DNA of 64,000 nt from Paenibacillus sp. DMB20 (lineage in GTDB: Bacteria; Bacillota; Bacilli; Paenibacillales; Paenibacillaceae). The translations under genes were made by a program, and so were the position numbers. This document shows positions 1 to 9,456 of the stretch, piece by piece (the first letter of the stretch is position 1; every line of letters starts with the position of its first letter). The DNA lies in assembly GCF_000987955.1 (NCBI RefSeq), contig NZ_LAZU01000033.1, forward strand, positions 18,686-82,685. The letters are read 5' to 3'. A model generated the notes under the pieces. The model was not told where the DNA came from. It worked only from the letters and a program-made list of their open reading frames with translations, and ran no database searches.

Positions 1-871
1 TATCAACTTCTCCAACCCGGCCGGAATCATCACCGAAGCGCTGCTGAATCATTCCGATGTGAAAATGCTCGGACTGTGCAATGTTCCGTTCAACATGTTC
101 AAGAGCATTCGCGAAACGCTTCAGTTGAAGGATCCGAACTTCACTTATGTCGGCTTGAACCATCTCAGCTGGATTACCGCCATTGAACAGGACGGCAAAG
201 ATTATTTGAAGACGGCTCTCGAAATGGGACTGAACAGCGAAGCGATGAAGAACATTCCTTCAAGCGGCTTCAGCAAGGAATTGGTCCAGATGGTCGGCGC
301 CATCCCGTCATCTTATTTGGAATATTACTATTTCAAGAACAAGAAGCTGAAGCTTCTCCAGGAAAGCGAACTGACGCGCGGAGAGAAATGCATGCAAATC
401 GAAGAAGAACTGCTTGGCATTTACTCCGATTCGGAGCTGCACAGCAAGCCCGAGCTCCTGTCTTCCCGCGGCGGAGCGAATTACTCGGAAGTTGCGATCA
501 GCCTTGTCGATGCCATTTATAACGATAAGCAAGAGGTTCACGTGGTTAACCTCTTGAACAACGGCGCTCTGGAATTTATGAAGGACAGCGACGCGGTTGA
601 AGTGTGTGCCGTCATCGGCAAAGACGGCGCGAAGCCGATAAAAGCTCCCGGTTTCGATAATGAACATATCATCGATTATATGAGAATGGTTAAAGCTTAC
701 GAGCGCGAAACGGTAGCCGCGGCCGTGCGCGGCGATGAGGATGCCGCCATGCGCGCGCTCCTGATGAACCCGCTGGTGGGCGACTACGATGCCGCCTACA
801 ACTGCTTCCATGAGCTGAAGGAAGCCCACCGGGAATATCTGCCGCAATTTTTCGTGAAAGAAAAGATATGA
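1..871 (+). CDS. GH4-family 6-phospho-glycosidase, 5' partial
   Basis: The open frame runs in from before base 1 (first full codon at base 2). It encodes the C-terminal ~290 residues of a family 4 glycoside hydrolase, the NAD+- and divalent-metal-dependent enzymes that split 6-phospho-alpha/beta-glucosides. Visible family features are NPAGIITEA near the start, the metal-site cysteine in CNVPFNM and the metal-site histidine in GLNHLSW. Intact relatives (LicH/CelF/ChbF type) are about 430-450 residues, so about a third is outside the window. The stop overlaps the start of the downstream sugar kinase, so the two form one operon. The exact substrate (cellobiose-6P, chitobiose-6P or other) cannot be read from the fragment. 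Confidence 0.9.
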   Translation, partial: INFSNPAGIITEALLNHSDVKMLGLCNVPFNMFKSIRETLQLKDPNFTYVGLNHLSWITAIEQDGKDYLKTALEMGLNSEAMKNIPSSGFSKELVQMVGAIPSSYLEYYYFKNKKLKLLQESELTRGEKCMQIEEELLGIYSDSELHSKPELLSSRGGANYSEVAISLVDAIYNDKQEVHVVNLLNNGALEFMKDSDAVEVCAVIGKDGAKPIKAPGFDNEHIIDYMRMVKAYERETVAAAVRGDEDAAMRALLMNPLVGDYDAAYNCFHELKEAHREYLPQFFVKEKI

Positions 872-1893
872 TGACGGAAAAGCGGTATGTGATCGGCGTA
901 GACGGCGGCAACAGCAAGACGGACTACTTCCTGTTTGATATGGACGGGACATTCGTGGACCATATCCACGCCGGAACGTGCAGTCATGAGCGTTTTCCGG
1001 ACGCCTATGAGAGCTCGTACCGGATCATGAACGAGAACATTACGGAGCTGCTGGCACGAAATCGGTTGACACTGGACCAGGTATCCGCCGCAGCCTTTGG
1101 CTTGGCGGGGGCGGACGTCCCTTCGCAAAAGGAAAACCTGTGCCGGGTTATCGAGCGGATCGGCTTTACCCGTTATGCCGTGGACAACGACTCCTTTCTG
1201 GGCGTGAAGGCCGGCTGCGGTAAAGGCTATGGCATCTGCTCGATCAACGGATCCGGCACGGTTACCGGCGGTATATCCCCAACCGGTAAACGCTTGCAGG
1301 TTGGCGGCGTAGGCAGCGAACTGGCCGGCGATGAGGCAGGCGGGTACTTTTTGGCCAGAAAGGTGCTTCGGGCGGTGTATGATTATTTCTACCGCCTCGG
1401 ACCGGAGACCCGGATGACGGAACCGGTCATGGAGCTTCTGCAAATTCCCGGCAAGCCCTATTTCATGGAGTACGCCGTGGAAGGCGTAGTCAACCGGACG
1501 CTGCCCAATACCGAGCTGATTCAAATTCTGTTCGCCGCTGCGGATCAGGGGGATGAAGCCGCGCTTCGGATTTTGGACCACAGCGCACAGCAGCTGGCCT
1601 GCTCTACCGTAGGGTGCATGCATAACCTGGATTTCGGTCCGGAGGTGGACATCGTGATGGCCGGCTCGGTGTGGGTAAAGGTCGCCAGTCCGGTCCTGCG
1701 GGATCTTTACAAGGCATACGTCGAATCCTTTGCACGTCACCGGTGCAATTTCATTCTGCTCGAGGTGCCGCCCGCCACGGGCGCCATCCTGTGGGCGCTG
1801 GAGCTTCATCGCGGCCATCCGGCGGACTCCGCAACCAGGGCCATGATCATCGATTCGGTTGAAAAGATTCAAAAAGGGCTATCCCCTGCTTGA
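868..1893 (+). CDS. BadF/BadG/BcrA/BcrD-type ATPase, probable N-acetylglucosamine-type kinase
   Basis: This 341-residue protein opens with the ASKHA phosphate-1 loop GVDGGNSKTD and has the phosphate-2 region NGSGTVTGG and the GSELAGDEAGGY segment typical of the BadF/BadG family that includes eukaryote-like GlcNAc kinases. It should phosphorylate an amino sugar or related sugar in the cytoplasm. The start overlaps the GH4 stop (ATGATGA), so translation is coupled; ATG at 868 or 871 could be used. The pairing with a 6-phosphoglycosidase suggests catabolism of a disaccharide, possibly chitobiose-like. The substrate is inferred. Confidence 0.85.
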   Translation: MMTEKRYVIGVDGGNSKTDYFLFDMDGTFVDHIHAGTCSHERFPDAYESSYRIMNENITELLARNRLTLDQVSAAAFGLAGADVPSQKENLCRVIERIGFTRYAVDNDSFLGVKAGCGKGYGICSINGSGTVTGGISPTGKRLQVGGVGSELAGDEAGGYFLARKVLRAVYDYFYRLGPETRMTEPVMELLQIPGKPYFMEYAVEGVVNRTLPNTELIQILFAAADQGDEAALRILDHSAQQLACSTVGCMHNLDFGPEVDIVMAGSVWVKVASPVLRDLYKAYVESFARHRCNFILLEVPPATGAILWALELHRGHPADSATRAMIIDSVEKIQKGLSPA

Positions 1894-1933
1894 TTTCTTC
1901 AAAATCATTCCAGAATTATCCTGGCAAGACAAT

Positions 1934-1985
1934 GAAAAAAAAGAGACGGCCATCATGAAAGAGCATTTCATGACGGCCGTCTCTT
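1934..1985. terminator. Bidirectional rho-independent terminator
   Basis: A 19-bp stem (1942-1960 with 1966-1984, one G-T type mismatch) has a 5-base loop. An A-run lies on the left (1934-1942) and a short T-containing tract on the right. It separates the convergent GH4/kinase operon (+) and the NlpC-like gene (-). The A-run makes it strongest for the minus-strand transcript. Confidence 0.85.
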
Positions 1986-2001
1986 CATTATATGTAATAA
2001 G

Positions 2002-2608
2002 TCAAACGGCTTGTTCCTGATACTGAACATCCCTGATTCTCTGAACCGCAGCAGCGGATCTAGAATTTTCCAGACCCGGATAGTCGGAAAGCTTCCCTTC
2101 ATATACCACTTCAAGCTCCGGATGAAGCAGGAAGCAATGCGGAGTGACTAAACCGGACGGCCGGTTCCAGAGCCAAATCCCCGCTTTTTTCAACGTTTCA
2201 ACAACAAACTGCGAACAGAAAAACGCATTTTTCGGCTCGTAATTCATATTCACCATGACCCCGAACAATCCCATCAGATTGTAGCGGTAGTCCTCCTTGT
2301 TTCTTTCGTATTGAGCAATCGCTTTTTTTTAGCGCCGTACGTTGTTTGTCCGTAACCTCCAAACGCAGAACCACGCATCGGGTAGAAGGAAAATGGCTGT
2401 ATAGGCCTGAGTGAATATCTTCTCTGACGAACCCGCCCCTCCACGGATTCGCATGATGCTTTCGGCCAAAGCTGTAAGTTTCGCGCAATCCCTCGTCTAA
2501 GGCGAGCGAAGCGTGATTATAAGGTGCGGAAGTAAATAACTTGATGAGCCTTGTAAAAAGCGTCCCCGTATCCGTTAATAATACATAAACATAATGCTGA
2601 TGAGTCAT
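2002..2608 (-). CDS. Permuted NlpC/P60-like (YiiX/YebB-type) protein, frameshifted at a homopolymer
   Basis: Two overlapping frames form one protein of about 200 residues. The N-terminal half has the histidine-containing PYNHASLAL and the C-terminal half has the cysteine-containing FFCSQFVVETL. This His-then-Cys order is that of circularly permuted papain-like NlpC/P60 proteins. The frame breaks at an A8 run (minus strand, about 2322-2329). Removing one A joins them as ALKKAIAQYERNKEDYRYN. Either a sequencing error or a fresh slippage mutation is possible. Substrate unknown. Confidence 0.7.
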
Positions 2609-2761
2609 TTCCTATTCCTCCAAGCCACTTGAATCTCATAGCATTATTGTAGTCGCGGGACGATCAATTCAAAACCGACCGGAGAAGAGGATAAAGCCTG
2701 GACCAAAGTCTTGGTCTATTCTGGACGAAGCACCTGAACTGAACCGAGCCGAGTCATAAAA

Positions 2762-3091
2762 TCAAGCAATCGGGGTACCATCGGGCACTTGATGATCCGG
2801 CCTAAGCAGCACGACGTCGCCTTTCTCCGGCGTCCCGCCCAGAACAAGCACCTCCGACTTAAACCCCGCAATTCTCCTTGGCGGAAAATTGACAACGGCA
2901 ACAATTTGGCGGCCTTCCAGCTCCTCCGGTTTATACCGCCGGGTAATTTGTGCCGAGGAATCCTTCACGCCCAGGTCGCCGAAATCGATTCTCAGCTTAA
3001 TGGATGGATTTCGGGCTTCGGGAAAAGGTTCTGCTTTTAAAATCGTTCCAATCCGGATATCCAGCTTCAAAAAGTCTTCGATCGTTGCCAT
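2762..3091 (-). CDS. csaA: CsaA, tRNA-binding-domain export chaperone
   Basis: The 109-residue protein is a complete EMAP/tRNA-binding OB-fold domain with the CsaA pattern: FLKLDIRIGTI at the start, RIDFGDLGVKDSSAQIT in the middle and VVNFPPRRIAGFKSEVLVLG before the C-terminus. Length matches Bacillus CsaA (~110 aa). CsaA is a dimeric cytoplasmic protein proposed to assist SecA-dependent export. An AAGGAG site lies upstream of the ATG. It stands alone between unrelated genes. Confidence 0.93.
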   Translation of the reverse strand: MATIEDFLKLDIRIGTILKAEPFPEARNPSIKLRIDFGDLGVKDSSAQITRRYKPEELEGRQIVAVVNFPPRRIAGFKSEVLVLGGTPEKGDVVLLRPDHQVPDGTPIA

Positions 3092-3146
3092 GACTAATGA
3101 TCTCTCCTTTATGTGAGCATGCCGATGGTTATCTTACCAATTAATA

Positions 3147-3414
3147 TTACTTCTCATTTTCGCCCATCAACCAGTCCTGCTTCTTCAGCGTATAGTGATG
3201 GTGCAGTTCGTCATCTATCTCTATCACGTTCTCCATTGTGAACCCGCATTTCAGGATAACTTTATTGGATGGAATGTTTTGAATTAACGCGACGGCATTT
3301 AAAACCTGCTCCTCCGTATTCTCAAACAGATAATTCGATGATCAGATCAGGATCTTTCCGTTTTAGCAACGTTAAATTAGTCAAAATGCGTTCTCCTTTG
3401 CTGAATGAAGCCAT
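3147..3414 (-). pseudogene. GNAT acetyltransferase C-terminal remnant
   Basis: The minus strand from about 3340 to the stop at 3147 encodes a GNAT-like tail with NIPSNKVILKCGF followed by a charged C-terminus ending KQDWLMGENEK. Upstream codons (start-like ATG at 3414) continue in another frame to LIIELSV, so there is at least one frameshift near 3335. No acetyl-CoA-binding motif A is left. I read it as a decaying remnant. Confidence 0.5.
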
Positions 3415-3448
3415 AAGTTCTCATATTTTCTCTTGTTGTTGCCGAATG

Positions 3449-3979
3449 CTAATGATTTGCCGATTCCCAATCACGCCGAGCCCGCTCCATCATGTTCGAA
3501 ATAAACGGGGCCTTTACCTCTGTATACCGTACCCGATCATCGCTGTATAACGTTTGCAGTTCCTTTTTCAACGCGGCATACTCCCGGCGGGCTTCGGGAT
3601 GCTTGATCAAATAATCGCGAAACCTGATATTTTGAAGCCAGTGCTCTCCCCCATGTTCATAGATATGCAAATGATGGGTACCGGCTCTCCATAATCCTTT
3701 GCGAAAAAACATCCTTTCCGGGAACTCCGGTTTATGTACATATTCATAACCTGCAGCTTCCAAACGCTTAATGTAGTCGGGGGTCACGAGGCATAATTCT
3801 TGAACCCCGGCCATCATATCGATGACCGGCTTGGCCGCCAGCCCCGGCACGGATGTGCTTCCAATATGCTCCATATGTTCGCAGATCCCCTGAAGGGCAG
3901 TTAAAATAGCGTCTCTCTCCGCCTCATAACTTTTGGGCCAATCCGGACTGTATTCATGGATTTCTACTTTACCTCTCAT
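3449..3979 (-). CDS. GrpB/UPF0157 family nucleotidyltransferase-fold protein
   Basis: A 176-residue protein with the GrpB signature: HIGSTSVPGLAAKPVIDMM, a nucleotidyltransferase-like GS motif and acidic pair, followed by YEYVHKPEFPERMFF and THHLHIYEHGGEHW. Members have a minimal nucleotidyltransferase fold; the biochemical role is not established. I place the start at ATG 3979 because AAGGAGGG sits seven bases upstream; an in-frame ATG 33 bases further upstream lacks such a site. Confidence 0.88.
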   Translation of the reverse strand: MRGKVEIHEYSPDWPKSYEAERDAILTALQGICEHMEHIGSTSVPGLAAKPVIDMMAGVQELCLVTPDYIKRLEAAGYEYVHKPEFPERMFFRKGLWRAGTHHLHIYEHGGEHWLQNIRFRDYLIKHPEARREYAALKKELQTLYSDDRVRYTEVKAPFISNMMERARRDWESANH

Positions 3980-4024
3980 GCTCAACCCTCCTTTGTCTTC
4001 CTCAAAGACCAATCTGAAATCCGT

Positions 4025-4909
4025 TTATCGGTATGCTCGAATTCCATCCTCGAAGGCCTGTTTATCGTTATGCTCCAAGCCGTGCAGCGCCTCCTGCAAT
4101 GCAAACGTACTTTTATAAAAATAAATCCTTTCCAGCATATCCTCGCCATCCCCAGCTTGATACATCTCAAGGCACCTTCTCAGGAACGTTTCTCCGTAGC
4201 CGGACAACAGTCCGGCAAAATCGTAGGCTGGATCGCCGATTTCCGAACCGCCAAAATCAAGGATTCCCGTAATTCTGCCGGCATCCTTATCCCACAAAAT
4301 GTTGGACGTGCCGAAATCCCCGTGAATCAATGTCCGCTCGGCATGCAGATGGGCTGCTCCGTCCAGAAAGTGTTCAAATTGGTTTGAGACGGTTTGGCGG
4401 GCTTCCGGTCTCATCCAGGGATAAAGCTTTAATTTGATATTTTGATATAGGCCTTCAAAATAAGGACGGATTGGCGTCTGATTCTGCTTGTAAAAGGACG
4501 GGATGGCCTCTTGCGGGATATTGTGCAGCTCTTGCAGAAAGGTGACAAGCTGTGATGCAATTCCGCTCAGGATTTCATCATTTTCGATGCCAAGCAGGTC
4601 TTCCTTCCATAACGGAGAGCCTGGAATGCAATGGTACCCCATGAATGCCTTACCGACTTCATTTTCCTTAAAGGATTGATAAATCGGATTGGGAATAGGC
4701 AGGGTGATATATGGCCCCACGGCTACCAATAGCTCGGTCTCGGTTTGCAACTGTTTCATGCCGTCCGTATATTTGGGAAATCTGAAAACAACCGACTGGT
4801 TGACGAGGAATACATCGTTGTTCTGTCCATGCGTATATGGCTCTATATGGTTGATCCGAAAATCAGGATAAAGATGGCGGACAACCTCCATTTTAACTGC
4901 GTAGGTCAT
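4025..4909 (-). CDS. Aminoglycoside phosphotransferase (APH)-family kinase
   Basis: The protein (~294 aa) has the eukaryotic-like kinase fold of APH enzymes: Brenner motif LIHGDFGTSNILWD (catalytic Asp and metal-binding Asn) followed by ITGILDFGGSEIGDPAYD, the DFG-like metal site. The start is placed at ATG 4909 with AAGGAG six bases upstream. Members phosphorylate aminoglycosides, macrolides or small metabolites. The substrate cannot be deduced, so calling it a resistance gene would be premature. Confidence 0.87.
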   Translation of the reverse strand: MTYAVKMEVVRHLYPDFRINHIEPYTHGQNNDVFLVNQSVVFRFPKYTDGMKQLQTETELLVAVGPYITLPIPNPIYQSFKENEVGKAFMGYHCIPGSPLWKEDLLGIENDEILSGIASQLVTFLQELHNIPQEAIPSFYKQNQTPIRPYFEGLYQNIKLKLYPWMRPEARQTVSNQFEHFLDGAAHLHAERTLIHGDFGTSNILWDKDAGRITGILDFGGSEIGDPAYDFAGLLSGYGETFLRRCLEMYQAGDGEDMLERIYFYKSTFALQEALHGLEHNDKQAFEDGIRAYR

Positions 4910-4945
4910 ATTAAACTCCTTGGTTCCATAATTCATTGAAAGAGA

Positions 4946-5580
4946 CTACGAGCTGGTGGCCCCTCCTTTGATCTTACTGCTTATTGTTTTTTTTATCCAT
5001 TCTTTATACTCGGGTAGAGTATACTCGTCGGATTTAACCACGGTCCACCGTCCGTCTTTCCGTTCCAGATGTAAATGGATCAGCAGTTCCCCTCTGGCAA
5101 CGTCAAAATCATCCTTGACATAGATCAAGCTGCCATGGACTCGGACAATGGCTTGACGATCATTCATCTGCCGGACTTTAATTCTCTCATGGCTTTCTTC
5201 TTGAACATTTGCATCGCTCAGATTGAAGTCACGAGTGTTCTCCACATCGTTTTTTTTCAACGTTTATGCCTTTCTTGCTATCGGTGCCCTTTTTTTAAAT
5301 CCGGATACCGGTTCCACAGAATCTCCATATCCTTGTGAAGAACGGCTTTCGTTCTAAGATGGAAATATTCTCTGACCACCTTGATATATTCCTCCCACTG
5401 CGCAGGCGAAGGTTCCACGAAAACGGAGGACCCGGAACCGGACAGTGCGGTTTGAACAACAGCTTTATTCGAGACGTCTGATTTTATGGCATCATCGTTC
5501 TCTACCCCGGCAGATCTATCGCTGCAGCCAAGGAGCAGCACTAGCGCCAGCAAAGGCGGTAGAAAGAACTTTCCCACCAT
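4946..5580 (-). CDS. Secreted lipoprotein, two homopolymer frameshifts
   Basis: The N-terminus (start ATG 5580, good AGAGGAG site) is a lipoprotein signal peptide with the lipobox LLLGC. The mature part is hydrophilic and ends LPEYKEWIKKTISSKIKGG. Frame breaks occur at an A7 run (about 5290) and an A8 run (about 5250) on the minus strand. Removing one A from each joins KKGTDSKKGINVEKNDVENTRD into one frame of about 210 residues. No recognisable domain; the central part resembles a small beta-rich extracytoplasmic domain. Confidence 0.65.
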
Positions 5581-6032
5581 TAACACTCCTCTCGTCGGAA
5601 TTACATGTCCCACAACAAGTTGAACTCCATTTACTTGATCCTCACTAAATTTAACCAAAAAAAAGAGAAGCTTTTCAATTATCGATAGCTTCTGTTTAAC
5701 TCGCTCAATCCTAAATTCTATTAAGCAAGAACCTTCAATACATCATCGATTTTTTTTAGAATTGGAGAGTATCCCATAATTCATCCACGCAAAGAGTTGG
5801 TGACAATTAGAAAAATTTTGCGATTTTTCTCGGCAGGCTGCCCGGTGAGCGTTAAGTTGCGAACTGGACCAAGGTCTATCAGCAGTCTGGTCCTAAGGCT
5901 ATTTTATCGACAACATAGACTGGTTAAAATTAGGACATTACCGAAGAGGAGGTCGATGCGGCATGAACGAAGAGATTCGAAAGTAACAAACGGAATGGAC
6001 GCATTATACTAAATACTTGTTAAGAGGAGAAT
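5581..6032. other. Intergenic stretch without a convincing gene
   Basis: This 450-base gap lies between divergent genes. It contains AT-rich segments and, at 6013-6032, the GAGGAG site of the downstream protease. A short plus-strand frame at 5797-6012 has no convincing start site and no recognisable sequence. It presumably carries the divergent promoters; I could not fix a -35/-10 pair. Confidence 0.5.
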
Positions 6033-7829
6033 ATGACCAAAATGAAACGGATAAGTCTTTTAGTTGTAGCTATTATCGTCTTTCTCATGTCGGCGCTACC
6101 CGCTTTGGCGAAGGAAACGGAGGCGCCCGTTAATCAAGAGGTTGCGAACGTTCAAGCGTTTGCGAAGCTGTACGGGTACATACGGTTCTTCCACCCGAGC
6201 GACGAGAACGAGAAAGTCGACTGGCACCGGTTCGCCATTCACGGGGTAAGCAAAGTAAGGGCTGCAAAATCGGAAAAGGAATTAACGGCAACGCTGCAAG
6301 AGCTCTTCTATCCGATTGCGCCGACGCTGAGCTTTACGAAAAAGGATAAAGCAACTCGGCTCAGCCCGCCCAAGCAAGCCCGTAATTTGACCGCATGGCT
6401 TCACCAAGGCGTCAAAATGAACTCTCCCCAAGAACAATACACGAGCGAGCGGCTGCAGTCCGCCGATACGAGCAAAATCAAACTCCAGAAGCATGTTTTG
6501 AAGCCGGGAGAGACGGTTGTCAAGCGGATAACCCCGGACGTATTCGCCCATATCCCGATCGTTCTGTACAGAAACGATAAAGGTACGATCGGCGCAACGC
6601 CGGAATCGACGAATGGATTTGCCAAGCTTCAACAGCAGCTTTCGCAAATCGATTTGGATAAAGCTTCGTTAAACGACCGGAACGTCCAATTGGCAAATGT
6701 GGTCATTACCTGGAATGCCATTCAACATTTCTACCCTTATTTCGATGTCGTGAAGGTCGACTGGAAACGGGCGTTATCCGATGCGCTGAGTCAAAGCTTG
6801 AACAATCGTACGGTTGATCAGTATGCGCTTACCATGAAGCGGATGTTGGCGAAACTGCAGGATGGACATAGCCTCGTTATGATTCCAGACCTTGAGCGCG
6901 AGGCGGCATACGCTCCTTATCGAGTCGAATGGATCGAAGAACAAGTTGTCGTAACGAACGCCAAAGAAGAGACCGGCCTTAAGCCCGGAGATGTCATTTT
7001 AACGATAAACGGCAAAAAAGCCGACTCGTACCATAAAGAGCTGGAAATGATGATGCAAGGCAGCGAGCAGTATAAACGCATATTAGCTTCCCGCCAATTT
7101 TTTATAGGGAAAAAGGGGGCGGAAGCCAAGCTGACGGTGCAACGAGGCAAGAACAAGCTTGACCTTGCCATTCCTTATGCCGACCGAGCAGTAGATGAAT
7201 TCATCACGCCAGACGTTATCGAGCAGGTGGAAGACGGTATTTATTACGTTAATCTGAAATTGTTGACTGAAGACATGCTCCAGAAGAACCTCGCGAAGCT
7301 GGAACATGCAAAAGGCGTGATCTTCGATTTAAGAGGTTATCCGAATCCGGGTACAATCGGGATAAACATATTGAAATATTTGGCGGATTCTCCGTTCCAG
7401 ACGCCGCAATTCCATATGCCTCTGTTTGTATATCCGGATCATGAAAACGTGAAGTTTAATCTCATTCAATATACGCATGAACCGGCGCAACCGAAATTAA
7501 AGGGCAAATTGGCGTTTCTGACTTATGGAGGTGCACTAAGCCAATCCGAAACGATCATGGGCATCGTCGAACATTACCGTTTGGCGGAAATTATCGGACA
7601 ACCGACTGCGGGAGCGAACGGAGACGCGAACCTCATTCTATTGCCGGGCGGCAGCGTCGTGGGATGGACGGGTTTAGTAACCTTAAAACAAGACGGCAGC
7701 CAGCACCATCTCATTGGCATTCAGCCTACCGTGCCGGTGGAGCGAACGATTGAGGAAGTTCGCGAAGGGCGCGACATTTATTTGGAGAAGGCCATTGAAA
7801 CGATTAACGTCAAGCAAAACAATCAATAG
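6033..7829 (+). CDS. Secreted S41-family (C-terminal processing-type) protease
   Basis: A 598-residue protein with a Sec signal peptide (hydrophobic stretch ending SALPALA about residue 26). A tail-specific-protease-like helical region (~30-290) carries MLAKLQDGHSLVM. A PDZ-like segment follows (ETGLKPGDVILTINGKKAD, ~310-360), then the S41 catalytic core with FDLRGYP, the serine motif GGALSQSETIM and GQPTAGANGD. It is therefore an exported or membrane-surface serine protease. GAGGAG precedes the ATG. It stands alone between promoterless spacers and a terminator. Confidence 0.88.
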   Translation: MTKMKRISLLVVAIIVFLMSALPALAKETEAPVNQEVANVQAFAKLYGYIRFFHPSDENEKVDWHRFAIHGVSKVRAAKSEKELTATLQELFYPIAPTLSFTKKDKATRLSPPKQARNLTAWLHQGVKMNSPQEQYTSERLQSADTSKIKLQKHVLKPGETVVKRITPDVFAHIPIVLYRNDKGTIGATPESTNGFAKLQQQLSQIDLDKASLNDRNVQLANVVITWNAIQHFYPYFDVVKVDWKRALSDALSQSLNNRTVDQYALTMKRMLAKLQDGHSLVMIPDLEREAAYAPYRVEWIEEQVVVTNAKEETGLKPGDVILTINGKKADSYHKELEMMMQGSEQYKRILASRQFFIGKKGAEAKLTVQRGKNKLDLAIPYADRAVDEFITPDVIEQVEDGIYYVNLKLLTEDMLQKNLAKLEHAKGVIFDLRGYPNPGTIGINILKYLADSPFQTPQFHMPLFVYPDHENVKFNLIQYTHEPAQPKLKGKLAFLTYGGALSQSETIMGIVEHYRLAEIIGQPTAGANGDANLILLPGGSVVGWTGLVTLKQDGSQHHLIGIQPTVPVERTIEEVREGRDIYLEKAIETINVKQNNQ

Positions 7830-7884
7830 AACAAAGCGTACCCGCTATGCCGTTAAAGGCTGCGGGTAGTGCGAGAAAAATAAA

Positions 7885-7911
7885 AATCCGTTGTGAATAT
7901 CACAACGGATT
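7885..7911. terminator. Rho-independent terminator, bidirectional
   Basis: A perfect 11-bp stem (7885-7895 with 7901-7911) and AATAT loop follow the S41 gene. An A-rich tract on the left would serve as U-tract for the convergent minus-strand GNAT gene. A weaker inverted repeat (TACCCGC/GCGGGTA, 7839-7868) lies just before it. Confidence 0.82.
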
Positions 7912-7987
7912 CATTACCATTATCTGGAAATCATAATACAGTACAACCTACTTTACACAATCTTTCCTGAATCAAGCAAAACAACAA

Positions 7988-8476
7988 TTAAAGGGTCCCT
8001 ACTCCATGGTTGTATTTAAAAATACTTACAAAATAATCCGCTTCCTTGTAATCACCCACATATAACATCCCATGTGCCGAGTAAAATTGTTTGAGATTTG
8101 CGTTTCCCGCCCAGCAGTCCAAATACAAGGAAAACGGTGTACCATCCACGGACGAGCGGGCAAATTCCATGATTTTCGACCCTGCGTTTTTCCCTTGGTA
8201 ATCCGGCAATACGGCTATCCTGCTTAAATATTTGCTATTTTGTTCAACCGCCATCCCACAGATATGATCGATGACGCTAATCGTGAACGTACCTATAGCC
8301 CGGTGACCGTCCCACAGAACATAAACATCGTTGTTATGGACATCCTTCTCGATATCCCGGATAGTCCAAGGGTACGTCCACTGTTTAATCCCTTTGCGAT
8401 GCAGGTCTAACGTAACCTCATTCAAGATATACACGATTTGCTCCGTCTGGCCTAAGCCCGCTGACTTTATGTTCAA
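7988..8476 (-). CDS. GNAT family N-acetyltransferase
   Basis: 162 residues with the GNAT acetyl-CoA site in motif A: YLSRIAVLPDYQGKNAGSKIM, giving the Q/R-x-x-G-x-G/A type loop. Motif B contains LDCWAGNANLKQFYSAHGM. The length is normal for a single-domain GNAT. Substrate unknown. Confidence 0.88.
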   Translation of the reverse strand: MNIKSAGLGQTEQIVYILNEVTLDLHRKGIKQWTYPWTIRDIEKDVHNNDVYVLWDGHRAIGTFTISVIDHICGMAVEQNSKYLSRIAVLPDYQGKNAGSKIMEFARSSVDGTPFSLYLDCWAGNANLKQFYSAHGMLYVGDYKEADYFVSIFKYNHGVGTL

Positions 8477-8495
8477 AACATCATAACTCCTTACT

Positions 8496-9087
8496 TTACG
8501 TCTCAGGGTTATTCAGCCTTTTCAGCTCTTCGTCTGTGTAATTGCTGATCGTTTTTTTTTTTTTTGCGAATTTTTCATCATTATATTGCTGCGAACCGTT
8601 CTTGGGAACGGACAAGGTGTTCCATCCCTTTTTGCTTAACATTTTGGCCGCATAAATGATCTGCCCCACATGGTAGGGGTAATGCGCCAACTGCCGGTTG
8701 ATCGCCTCCATAACGGTGTGACCTTCATTGCGGATATAGACGATATTGTCCAGCTGATCCGGACGAATCGATTGAAGGGCGTTCAGCAAGCACTCCCATC
8801 CTTCATTCCATTTCTTCAGGAGCTCTGCTTGATCTTGAACATCGTTTGCAAATTCCGCGTCCCGGTCACGCCAAGGCTTTTCTCCGTCCGTCGTTAAAAA
8901 AGTCGGTCCACCGGGACAGCATATTGCCCCATAAATGCTTCACGATGACCGCGATGCTGTTGGAATCCTCGTTAAAAGCCGCAAACAGCTGCTCCGGCTC
9001 CACCTGTTCCATCGCTTTTTCGCCAAGCGTCTTGTAATAAAGAAACTGCTTTTTTGCGCTTTCCAAATAGAGCTCGCCATAATCCAT
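8496..9087 (-). pseudogene. DinB/DUF1572 family protein, broken by a 4-bp duplication
   Basis: Two frames reconstruct a ~195-residue DinB-superfamily protein: MDYGELYLESAKKQF at the start, SIAVIVKHLWGNMLSRW (first metal-site His) and HYPYHVGQIIYAAKM (second His pair) near the end. The frame changes near 8886: the minus strand reads GACGGACGGAGAAAAG where one CGGA repeat must be dropped to read DGEKPWRDRDAEF. A T14 run at 8552-8565 in the C-terminus is still in frame. Start ATG 9087 follows GAAGGAGG. Confidence 0.8.
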
Positions 9088-9139
9088 TTTGATCCAGCCT
9101 CCTTCAATGTTCAGGTGTTTACTTCCACCCGGAGAGGAT

Positions 9140-9346
9140 TCATTCATCCCTGAACGACAGACCCTTATGCTCCAGAGCGTGCTGCAGCTGCTTGATCGCA
9201 TTGGGTCCGATCCCGTGCAGCTGTTTCAGCTCTTTCACGGTGTAACCTGAAACGTCCTTCAAACAGGAAATGCCGGCGTTCGCAAGTGCTCGAACCGCCG
9301 GCTTCGCCAGGTTGACAGGAAAATCGTTGACGTCAAGAGGTGTCAT
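9140..9346 (-). CDS. Small helix-hairpin-helix (RNAP alpha CTD-like) DNA-binding protein
   Basis: About 68 residues containing one helix-hairpin-helix unit: LAKPAVRALANAGISCLKDV followed by LKQLHGIGPNAIKQLQHAL. This is the fold of RNA polymerase alpha C-terminal domain and RuvA-type non-specific DNA-binding modules. The GIGP hairpin is intact. A GGAGG eight bases before ATG 9346 makes that the likely start. Such orphan modules are common in Bacillales; their role is not established. Confidence 0.8.
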   Translation of the reverse strand: MTPLDVNDFPVNLAKPAVRALANAGISCLKDVSGYTVKELKQLHGIGPNAIKQLQHALEHKGLSFRDE

Positions 9347-9456
9347 CCGCATAACCTCCATGTATGAGTCGTTTACTTCAAAATTAGTCTACTATTTCCT
9401 GTACCCGGCGATCAAGAACGTTTTTTTTCTTTCGGGCCGTTTAATACAAACCCGGG

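Noticed and set aside
308..1872. Long minus-strand open frames inside the GH4/kinase operon
   Set aside because: They lie wholly antisense to well-supported genes and have composition typical of shadows of GC-rich coding sequence.
2640..2740. GGACCAAAGTCTTGGTCT near-palindrome
   Set aside because: Too short and without a T-tract or known operator resemblance; may be a repressor site but cannot be supported.
4025..4909. Aminoglycoside resistance gene
   Set aside because: Motifs show the APH fold only; substrate specificity cannot be read, so resistance is not claimed.
5797..6012. Plus-strand open frame of 71 codons before the S41 protease
   Set aside because: No ribosome binding site, no recognisable sequence, and stop-rich alternative frames suggest chance in a promoter region.
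8552..8565. T14 run as another frameshift
   Set aside because: The DinB reading frame stays open and sensible through it (AKKKKTISNYTDEEL), so no correction is needed.
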